A stretch of 6,496 nt of DNA from an uncultured Micavibrio sp. GTDB taxonomy: Bacteria; Pseudomonadota; Alphaproteobacteria; Micavibrionales; UBA1664. Position numbers and translations under genes: made by a program. The stretch is taken from positions 1 through 6,496 of the forward strand of contig CALBME010000075.1 in NCBI GenBank assembly GCA_937896295.1, read 5' to 3'. The notes beneath the pieces were generated by a model. It did no database searches, was not told the DNA's origin, and was given only the letters and a program-made list of their open reading frames with translations. Shown one piece after another: positions 1 through 5,033 of this stretch. Positions within the stretch are counted from its first letter, which is position 1; each line of letters begins with the position of its first letter.

Positions 1-1393
1 CGCCTTCCAGCACGGGAATGAGGCGCCCGTCCTGTTTTTCCCTGTCGATGGCGACGGCCGGAATCTGCGAGCGCGAGAGCACGTCGCTGAGCAGGTGGCC
101 CATACGGCCATAGCCGGCCATGACGACATGGTTGTCGAGCGCATCGATCTGGGCAAGGTCGTTGGATACGTCTTCGCCGTCGATCTTCAGGCGCAGGCGG
201 TAGCCCATATGCGCGACCAGCGGCGTCAGCATCATGGAGAGCGACGTGACGATCAGCATGAACTGCGATGTTTCGCGCGGGATCAGGTCGAGCGTGCCGG
301 CCATGGCCAGCACGACGAAGGCGAATTCACCGCCCTGACCGAGCAGCAGGCCCAGTTCGATGGACTTGCCGCGCGGGACCTTGAAGGCCCGCGCCATGGG
401 ATAGAGCACCGCCGCCTTGATCACGAACAGGCCGATGACCGAAGCGGGAATCCAGAACGGGTTGTCGAGGACGTTGGTCAGGTTCACGTCCATGCCGACG
501 GACATGAAGAACAGGCCCAGCAGCAAGCCTTTGAACGGTTCGATCGTCACCTCGATATCGTGACGGTACTCGGTTTCGGCCAGCAGCAGACCGGCGAGGA
601 AGGCGCCGAGCGCGAGGGAGAGGCCCGCCGCCTCCATCCCGGCAGCGATGCCGATGATGGCCAGCAGCGTGGCGGCCATGAACAGTTCCTTGCTGTTGGC
701 CTTGCCCACCAGTTTGAACAGCGGTCGCAGGGCCAGGCGGCCCACGACGATGACCACAGTGATGGCCAGCGCGGCGAAGCCCAGCGCCTTGGCAACATAC
801 GCGACCAGCGACATGGACAGGCCGCCTTCGGTCTTGAGGCCGAGGAAGCCCATGATGAAGAGCAGCGCAACGACGCTTAAATCCTGAAACAGCAGGATAG
901 CGAAGCTTTTACGGCCGACGGTCGAGCCGAGGCGTTTTTGTTCGGTCAGCAGCTGCATGACAATCGCGGTGGAGGACAGCGCAAGGCCAAGACCCAGAAG
1001 GATGGAGGCGGTGGGCGAGTTGCCGAAGGCAAACGCAATCAGGCCGATGATGGCAGCCGTGACCATGACCTGATAGGAGCCAAGACCGAAGACGGTTTTG
1101 CGCATGGATGAGAGGCGTTCGAAGGAAAGTTCGAGGCCGATCATGAAGAGCAGGAAGACGATGCCCATTTCGGCCAGAGCGTGAATGCCGTCCGTCCCGG
1201 TAATGACGATGGCGCCGATGGGCGGCCAGATATTGGCGAGCTGGCCCGCGAAGTGGGGGCCGAGGAGGAGACCGGCAATCAGGAAGCCAAGAACCGGCGA
1301 GATGCGGAAGCGGGCAAAGACCGGCACCAGAATGCCGGCAGCCGCCAGGAAGATCAGAATTTCGCGCAGGTGGGGAATCGAGCCGTGGTCCAT
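1..1393 (-). CDS. CPA2-family cation:proton antiporter, KefB/KefC/YbaL-like, with RCK domain (C-terminus missing)
   Basis: Inner-membrane monovalent cation/H+ antiporter; K+ efflux is the usual activity of Kef relatives, but the ion cannot be read from sequence. The 464 residues present begin MDHGSIPHLREILIFL. A hydrophobic, Na_H_Exchanger-type membrane domain covers about residues 8-400. Family motifs seen are a GLLLGP turn (41-46), EMGIVFLLFMIGLEL (75-89), LALSSTAIVMQ (137-147), LFQD (168-171), EPFKGLLLGLFF (285-296) and GQGGEFAF (352-359). A Rossmann RCK/TrkA-N domain starts near 421 with GYGRMG (427-432) and the acidic D450 at the end of strand two, expected to bind NAD(H) or a nucleotide. 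The reading frame runs off the left edge inside this domain; relatives have about 560-660 residues. The start ATG has a modest AGGA ribosome site about 9 bases upstream. It lies 35 bases after the arsR stop on the same strand with no terminator between them, so co-transcription is likely. KefB versus KefC versus YbaL cannot be decided without the C-terminus. Confidence 0.93.
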   Translation of the reverse strand, partial: MDHGSIPHLREILIFLAAAGILVPVFARFRISPVLGFLIAGLLLGPHFAGQLANIWPPIGAIVITGTDGIHALAEMGIVFLLFMIGLELSFERLSSMRKTVFGLGSYQVMVTAAIIGLIAFAFGNSPTASILLGLGLALSSTAIVMQLLTEQKRLGSTVGRKSFAILLFQDLSVVALLFIMGFLGLKTEGGLSMSLVAYVAKALGFAALAITVVIVVGRLALRPLFKLVGKANSKELFMAATLLAIIGIAAGMEAAGLSLALGAFLAGLLLAETEYRHDIEVTIEPFKGLLLGLFFMSVGMDVNLTNVLDNPFWIPASVIGLFVIKAAVLYPMARAFKVPRGKSIELGLLLGQGGEFAFVVLAMAGTLDLIPRETSQFMLIVTSLSMMLTPLVAHMGYRLRLKIDGEDVSNDLAQIDALDNHVVMAGYGRMGHLLSDVLSRSQIPAVAIDREKQDGRLIPVLEG

Positions 1394-1428
1394 GATGTGA
1401 TCCTATAAAATTTGCGTCTGTGTTGTCG

Positions 1429-1767
1429 TCAGGCTTTTTGTCGCTTCTGCGACGCGTAGGCCTTGAGTATCGATTCGATCATAGGGGCGAATTTTCCCTT
1501 CAGTTCGGAGCAGCGGGGACGGTTGCGCATTTCAACGCCCACGCGTTCCGATCGTATGAGCCCGGCTTCGCGCAGGATTTTGAAATGTTGCGATAGTGTG
1601 GATTTTGGCAACTTCTTCGACCCTATTTTGGCGAAAGACTTGCATGTCTGTTCGCAGTCGGCGTTTGAGAGTTGGGCCAGGATTTCGACGCGCGCGGGGT
1701 CGGAGAGGGCATACAAAATGCCCTCAACCGTGATTTCGGATACCGGCGGGTGATAGAGTGGTCTCAT
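1429..1767 (-). CDS. ArsR-family winged helix-turn-helix transcriptional regulator
   Basis: Small dimeric DNA-binding repressor of 112 residues, the usual ArsR/SmtB size. The N-terminal part carries the family core EGILYALSDPARVEILAQL (15-33). The recognition region is KSTLSQHFKILREAGLI (55-71), followed by the wing (RSERVGVEMRNR, 72-83) and a C-terminal dimerisation helix. The classic metal-site ELCVCDL motif is absent. C38 and C42 sit in the loop before the recognition helices and C86 follows the wing, so a redox or thiol-reactive ligand is possible, but this is inference. The ATG at 1765-1767 has no Shine-Dalgarno sequence. It lies only about 8 bases after a TATAAT box, which suggests a leaderless message. 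Later in-frame starts would remove the first helix, and the MRPLYHP beginning resembles related regulators, so I keep this start. It is divergent from the SDR gene and upstream of the antiporter, the usual layout for a local repressor of both. Confidence 0.92.
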   Translation of the reverse strand: MRPLYHPPVSEITVEGILYALSDPARVEILAQLSNADCEQTCKSFAKIGSKKLPKSTLSQHFKILREAGLIRSERVGVEMRNRPRCSELKGKFAPMIESILKAYASQKRQKA

Positions 1768-1775
1768 ATAAATTT

Positions 1776-1804
1776 ATTATAGCGGGCCTTGACTGATAAT
1801 TCAA
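1776..1804 (-). promoter_or_regulatory. Predicted sigma70-type promoter of arsR
   Basis: Read on the minus strand, TTGAAT (1804-1799) and TATAAT (1781-1776) are separated by exactly 17 bases: a consensus -10 and a four-of-six -35. Transcription would begin near 1769-1770, two or three bases before the arsR ATG. The -35 box overlaps the outer edge of the inverted repeat at 1803-1827, so a bound repressor should block this promoter. This comes from box matching and spacing only. Confidence 0.6.
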
Positions 1805-1817
1805 TAGTTCATATCTC
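1789..1817 (+). promoter_or_regulatory. Possible promoter of the SDR gene
   Basis: TTGACT (1789-1794) is a five-of-six -35 match. A 17-base spacing places the -10 at TATCTC (1812-1817), a weak match of three in six. This -10 falls in the spacer of the inverted repeat at 1803-1827, so the repressor would cover it directly. The weak -10 makes this less certain than the opposing arsR promoter. Confidence 0.4.
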
Positions 1818-1827
1818 CTGAACTATT
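1803..1827. promoter_or_regulatory. Inverted-repeat operator shared by arsR and the SDR gene
   Basis: A perfect 9 bp inverted repeat, AATAGTTCA (1803-1811) and TGAACTATT (1819-1827), flanks a 7-base spacer TATCTCC, 25 bases in all. Its size and symmetry fit a dimeric ArsR-family winged-helix protein. It lies between the two divergent genes and overlaps both predicted promoters. It is too near the SDR ribosome site, and has no T-run after it, to be a terminator. The assignment to the adjacent ArsR protein is inferred from position. Confidence 0.7.
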
Positions 1828-1831
1828 AAAC

Positions 1832-1840
1832 AAAGGAGAT
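1832..1840 (+). promoter_or_regulatory. Strong ribosome binding site of the SDR gene
   Basis: AAAGGAGAT places GGAG 8 bases before the ATG at 1847, an almost ideal Shine-Dalgarno sequence. It fixes the SDR start and contrasts with the divergent arsR gene, which has none. Confidence 0.8.
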
Positions 1841-1846
1841 TTCAAA

Positions 1847-2599
1847 ATGAATAAACTGACAGGCAAGATCGCATTGGTAACGGGCGGCAACAGCGGTATG
1901 GGGTTAGAGTCCGCCAAACTGCTGGCCGCCGAGGGGGCAAAGGTCATCATCACCGGGCGCCGCGCGAAGGAAGTGGAGGAGGCCGCCAAATATATCGGCC
2001 CGAATGGTTTCGGTGTAGTAAGCGACGTTTCGAAGCTTTCAGACCTTGATGCGTTGTATGCAACGATCAAGGAAAAATACGGCCATCTGGATATTGTCTT
2101 CGCGAATGCCGGGGTCGGCGAGTTCGCATCGATCGAGCAGGCGGATGAGCGGCATTTCGACCGTATTTTCGACATCAACGTCAAAGGATTGTTTTTTACC
2201 GTACAGAAGGCGTTGCCGCTGCTGAAGGACGGGGCGTCGGTCATTCTGAACGCATCCAGCGCGGCGCATACGGGCATGGCGAATTTCAGCGTCTATGCCG
2301 CGACCAAGGCGGCAGTGCGGTCGTTCGCGCGGAACTGGACGCTGGACTTGAAAGAGCGTCATATCCGCGTCAACGCGATCAGCCCGGGGCCGATCGATAC
2401 GCCGATTTTCGGCAAGATCGACGGCCTGACGAAAGAACAGGTCGAAGGATTCAAGCAGGGCGTGGCCGGCATGGTGCCGCTGGGCCGCATGGGCCGGTCC
2501 GATGAAATCGCCAAGGCGGTCCTGTTCCTGGCATCGGACGACAGCAGTTTCGTCACTGGCATCGACCTTGGCGTCGACGGCGGCATGGCGCAGGTTTAA
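1847..2599 (+). CDS. Classical SDR-family NAD(P)-dependent oxidoreductase
   Basis: Soluble Rossmann-fold dehydrogenase/reductase of 250 residues, the typical length of classical short-chain dehydrogenases. The cofactor loop is TGGNSGMG (12-19). R38-R39 after strand two suggest an NADP(H) preference. D60-V61, NAG (87-89), structural N111, catalytic S137, Y150 and K154 (YAATK) and the PGP turn (180-182) are all present, as is the C-terminal VDGG (243-246). Every residue needed for catalysis is therefore intact. The substrate cannot be told from sequence; generic names such as 3-oxoacyl-ACP reductase or glucose 1-dehydrogenase would be over-calls. The start is fixed by a strong ribosome site. 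The gene is divergent from an ArsR-type regulator with an operator between them, so it is probably repressed until an inducer appears. It is followed by a bidirectional terminator and looks monocistronic. A carbonyl or quinone detoxification role is possible, given the Kef-like antiporter across the regulator, but unproven. Confidence 0.95.
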   Translation: MNKLTGKIALVTGGNSGMGLESAKLLAAEGAKVIITGRRAKEVEEAAKYIGPNGFGVVSDVSKLSDLDALYATIKEKYGHLDIVFANAGVGEFASIEQADERHFDRIFDINVKGLFFTVQKALPLLKDGASVILNASSAAHTGMANFSVYAATKAAVRSFARNWTLDLKERHIRVNAISPGPIDTPIFGKIDGLTKEQVEGFKQGVAGMVPLGRMGRSDEIAKAVLFLASDDSSFVTGIDLGVDGGMAQV

Positions 2600-2619
2600 G
2601 CCCGCAAAAGGCGTGCATT

Positions 2620-2648
2620 AAAAAAGCCCCCGAAATCGGGGGCTTTTT
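2620..2648. terminator. Bidirectional intrinsic terminator between the SDR gene and typA
   Basis: The stem GCCCCCG (2626-2632) pairs with CGGGGGC (2637-2643) across an AAAT loop. It has six A's on the left and five T's on the right, so a U-tract follows the hairpin on either strand. The two convergent genes share it. It begins 20 bases after the SDR stop and lies one base beyond the typA stop codon (2650-2652). Confidence 0.93.
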
Positions 2649-2649
2649 A

Positions 2650-4482
2650 TTATCCGTTGGCGGCTTCGGCAGCTTCGGCGGCCTTGGCCATGCGCTTGCG
2701 CATGTTGGGATCGAGGTGTTTTTTACGCAGACGGATCGACAGCGGGGTCACTTCAACCAGTTCGTCGTCGTTGATGTAGGCGATGGCCTTTTCAAGCGTC
2801 ATCTGGATCGGCGGGGTCAGCTTGACCGCGTCATCCTTACCGGCGGCGCGAACGTTGGAGAGTTTTTTGCCTTCCAGGATGTTGATGTCGAGGTCGTTGT
2901 ACTTGTTGTGCTCCCCCACGATCATGCCTTCATACACCGGCACGCCGGGGTGGATGAGCATCGGGCCGCGGTCTTCGAGTTTCCACATGGCGTAGGCCAC
3001 AGCCTCGCCCTTGCCGGTCGAAATCAGCACGCCGGTATGGCGGGTCGGGATCGGGCCCTTGTACGGGGCGTAGGAGTGGAAGATGCGGTTCATCATGCCG
3101 GTCCCGCGGGTCGAGGACAGGAATTCCGACTGATAGCCGATCAGGCCGCGCGACGGGGCAAGAAACTTGATGCGGATCTTGCCGGCGCCGGAGGGGCGCA
3201 TGTCGGTCATTTCGCCCTTACGTTCGGAGATCTTGTTGACGACGGTGCCCGAGAATTCCTCGTCCACGTCGACCTGAACTTCCTCGATCGGTTCGAGACG
3301 CTGGCCGCCTTCGTTCTTGAACAGAACGCGGGGGCGGGAAATGGTCATCTCGTAGCCTTCGCGGCGCATGGTTTCGATGAGAACGCCGAGCTGGAGTTCG
3401 CCGCGGCCAGCCACTTCGACAGCGTCCTTGTCATCGGTTTCGCGCACTTTAATGGCGACGTTGCCTTCGGCTTCCTGGAACAGGCGGTCGCGGATGGCGC
3501 GGCCCGTGACCTTGGTGCCCTCGGTCCCAGCCAGCGGCGAGTCATTGACCGAGAAGGTGATGGCGATGGTCGGCGGATCGATCGGCTGGGCCGGGATCGG
3601 CGTATTGATAGAGGGGTCGCACAGCGTATCGGCCACGGTCGCCTTGGTCATGCCGGCGATGGTGACGATGTCGCCTGCCTGCGCCTCGTCCACCGGGACG
3701 CGCTCAAGTCCGCGGAAGGCCAGGATCTTGGTGATACGGCCCTGTTCGATCAGCTGGCCGTCGCGGGTCATGGCCTTGAAGGGGGCGTTCATCTTGACCT
3801 TGCCGGTTTCAACGCGGCCCGTAAGAACACGGCCAAGCCACGGGTCGGAACCCAGAATGGTGGCCAGCATCGAGAAGGGGGCGTCGAGATCAACGTCCGG
3901 GGCCGGAACGTGGTTGACGATCAGTTCGAACAGCGGGGTCAGGTCCTTGCGTTCGTCGTCGAGGTCCTTGACCGCCCAGCCGGAACGGCCGGAGGCGAAG
4001 AGCATCGGGAAGTCGAGCTGTTCGGGCGTCGCGTCGAGCGCGGCGAACAGGTCGAAAATTTCATCATGCACGGTGTGCGGGCGGGCGTCGGGACGGTCAA
4101 CCTTGTTGACGACGACGATCGGGCGCAGGCCGCGGCCCAGCGCCTTGCCCAGGACGAACTTGGTCTGGGGCAGGACGGATTCAGCGGAGTCGACCAGCAG
4201 AACGACGCCGTCGACCATGGAGAGGATGCGCTCAACCTCGCCGCCGAAGTCGGCGTGGCCCGGCGTATCGACGATGTTGATGCGGGTGTCTTTCCACAGA
4301 ATGGAGGTGCATTTCGCCAGAATGGTAATGCCGCGTTCTTTTTCAAGGTCGTTCGAGTCCATGGCGCGTTCGGCGACCTGCTGGTTCTCGTGGAACGAGC
4401 CAGCCTGTTTGAGAAGCTGGTCGACGAGGGTGGTTTTCCCATGGTCAACGTGGGCGATAATGGCAACGTTACGAAGCGACAT
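2650..4482 (-). CDS. typA: Translational GTPase TypA/BipA
   Basis: Ribosome-associated GTPase related to EF-G and LepA. In enterobacteria it helps 50S assembly and growth under cold or other stress. At 610 residues it is the usual full length. The G domain shows G1 HVDHGKTT (11-18), G2 RGIT (50-53), G3 DTPGH (72-76) with the catalytic-type H76, G4 NKVD (126-129) and G5 SGR (164-166). An EF-Tu-like beta-barrel follows (about 200-290), then the EF-G III- and V-like domains (about 300-480). The TypA-specific C-terminal domain carries EGMIVGEHNKYNDLDIN (518-534) and a basic SIRLRKKHLDPNMRKR stretch (582-597). The final alanine/glutamate-rich tail (about 600-610) is low complexity. The start is placed by the conserved MSLRNVAIIAHVDHGK opening; only a weak GGAT lies upstream, about 11 bases from the ATG. 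The gene is monocistronic, between the shared terminator at 2620-2648 and the csbD terminator at 4660-4687. Confidence 0.98.
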   Translation of the reverse strand: MSLRNVAIIAHVDHGKTTLVDQLLKQAGSFHENQQVAERAMDSNDLEKERGITILAKCTSILWKDTRINIVDTPGHADFGGEVERILSMVDGVVLLVDSAESVLPQTKFVLGKALGRGLRPIVVVNKVDRPDARPHTVHDEIFDLFAALDATPEQLDFPMLFASGRSGWAVKDLDDERKDLTPLFELIVNHVPAPDVDLDAPFSMLATILGSDPWLGRVLTGRVETGKVKMNAPFKAMTRDGQLIEQGRITKILAFRGLERVPVDEAQAGDIVTIAGMTKATVADTLCDPSINTPIPAQPIDPPTIAITFSVNDSPLAGTEGTKVTGRAIRDRLFQEAEGNVAIKVRETDDKDAVEVAGRGELQLGVLIETMRREGYEMTISRPRVLFKNEGGQRLEPIEEVQVDVDEEFSGTVVNKISERKGEMTDMRPSGAGKIRIKFLAPSRGLIGYQSEFLSSTRGTGMMNRIFHSYAPYKGPIPTRHTGVLISTGKGEAVAYAMWKLEDRGPMLIHPGVPVYEGMIVGEHNKYNDLDINILEGKKLSNVRAAGKDDAVKLTPPIQMTLEKAIAYINDDELVEVTPLSIRLRKKHLDPNMRKRMAKAAEAAEAANG

Positions 4483-4703
4483 AATAAATACGAATCCGGT
4501 CAGGCGTTTAAAGTTGCCGTTTTATGCCTGTTTGTGCGCCGCAATGCCAGTAAAATCAGCAAATTGGCCAGCGATGGACACCCTTCCGGCCCGGTCGAGG
4601 GCAGGGAAAGAGTCAAAGCCGGGTTGTTTTTGATAACAAAGTGTTTGATTGAAATGTCAAAAAGGGCCGCCCGGGGGCGGCCCTTTTGATCGTCAAACGT
4701 GGC
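4483..4703. other. Intergenic region between csbD and typA (typA leader)
   Basis: The longest gap in the window, about 220 bases. It holds the csbD terminator (4660-4687) and, on the minus strand, a perfect TTGACA (4660-4655) that could be a typA -35 box. The bases 17-18 further on (TTATCA-like) are a poor -10, so the promoter is not settled. If it is used, typA has a leader of roughly 150 bases. A 19-codon GTG-started frame on the minus strand (GTG at 4586-4584) lacks a properly spaced ribosome site. I see no riboswitch or RNA gene. Confidence 0.5.
4660..4687 (-). terminator. Intrinsic terminator of the csbD-like gene
   Basis: A 12 bp perfect stem, AAAAGGGCCGCC (4660-4671) with GGCGGCCCTTTT (4676-4687), closes a four-base loop. 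On the minus strand it is followed by T's (TTTTTGACA). It begins 17 bases after the csbD stop. The symmetrical A/T flanks could also stop plus-strand transcription, but no plus-strand gene leads into it. Confidence 0.9.
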
Positions 4704-4919
4704 TTAGAGGCTACGGTTGGCGGATTGCGCGATCTTGTTGGCGGCGTCTTTGACAGCGCCTTTGATGTGGCCGGCAGCCTGTTGGAGGTTGCCTTCGGTT
4801 TCCGTTTCATAACCCTTGGCGATCATTTTTTCGCTGCCCAGGGCTTCACCGGTCTTGTGCATGGCATGACCGCCCAGTTCCTTGGCTTTACCGGCGACTT
4901 TATCAAGTTTGCTACCCAT
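4704..4919 (-). CDS. CsbD-family small stress-response protein
   Basis: A 71-residue, highly polar protein rich in Gly, Ala, Lys and Glu, with no cysteine and no signal peptide. It has the CsbD pattern of short G-x-x-K/Q-x-x-x-G-x-x-K/E units: LDKVAGKAKELGG (5-17), then KGYETETEGNLQQAAGHIKGA (35-55). CsbD-like proteins are induced by general stress in many bacteria, but their biochemical role is unknown. The start is well supported by AAGGAG with GGAG 8 bases before the ATG. Upstream on the same strand lies an EcfG-type promoter match, which agrees with a general-stress role. A strong terminator follows, so it is probably transcribed alone. It is divergent from the ABC-F gene. Confidence 0.92.
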   Translation of the reverse strand: MGSKLDKVAGKAKELGGHAMHKTGEALGSEKMIAKGYETETEGNLQQAAGHIKGAVKDAANKIAQSANRSL

Positions 4920-4927
4920 TTGATGTG

Positions 4928-4933
4928 CTCCTT
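4928..4933 (-). promoter_or_regulatory. Ribosome binding site of csbD
   Basis: AAGGAG on the minus strand, with the last G 8 bases from the ATG at 4919. It fixes the csbD start at the conserved MGSKLDKVAGKAKE opening. Confidence 0.8.
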
Positions 4934-4952
4934 TGATTGGTTTCGCCTTACC

Positions 4953-4977
4953 AACGGCTTAAGCGGGCATAGGTTCC
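4953..4977 (-). promoter_or_regulatory. EcfG-type (general stress response) promoter of csbD
   Basis: On the minus strand GGAAC (4977-4973) and CGTT (4956-4953) are separated by 16 bases. This matches the alphaproteobacterial EcfG sigma-factor consensus GGAAC-N16/17-CGTT at every listed position. Transcription would start near 4945, leaving a leader of about 25 bases that contains the ribosome site at 4928-4933. No sigma70-like pair stands out nearby. Two short words can match by chance, but the location, strand and gene type all agree. Confidence 0.75.
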
Positions 4978-5033
4978 TGCGCAGCTTACGAATATTAATG
5001 GAAGCCGGGGTGAGGATATGGCATACAGCCGCC

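Noticed and set aside
95..880. Long plus-strand open frame (261 codons) opposite the antiporter
   Set aside because: It is antisense to a clear CPA2 membrane domain. Its product is full of His, Asp, Gln and Arg, the usual result of reading a hydrophobic gene backwards in a GC-rich genome.
1440..1453. Small hairpin GTCGC-TTCT-GCGAC near the end of arsR, considered as a terminator before the antiporter
   Set aside because: On the minus strand it is followed by A's rather than T's, and it lies inside the arsR coding sequence.
1801..2277. Minus-strand open frame (158 codons) over the SDR gene and operator
   Set aside because: It is antisense to an intact SDR with all catalytic residues and crosses the regulatory palindrome.
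3368..4633. Second plus-strand open frame (421 codons) opposite typA
   Set aside because: Ser/Arg-rich antisense shadow without domains; the minus strand has every TypA motif.
2716..4689. Very long plus-strand open frame (657 codons) opposite typA
   Set aside because: It mirrors typA codon by codon, has no known motif, and runs on through the typA leader and the csbD terminator. A GC-rich antisense shadow explains it.
4978..4983. Short palindrome TGCGCA in the csbD/ABC-F intergenic region
   Set aside because: Six to eight symmetrical bases are expected by chance in GC-rich DNA, and nothing links it to a known operator.
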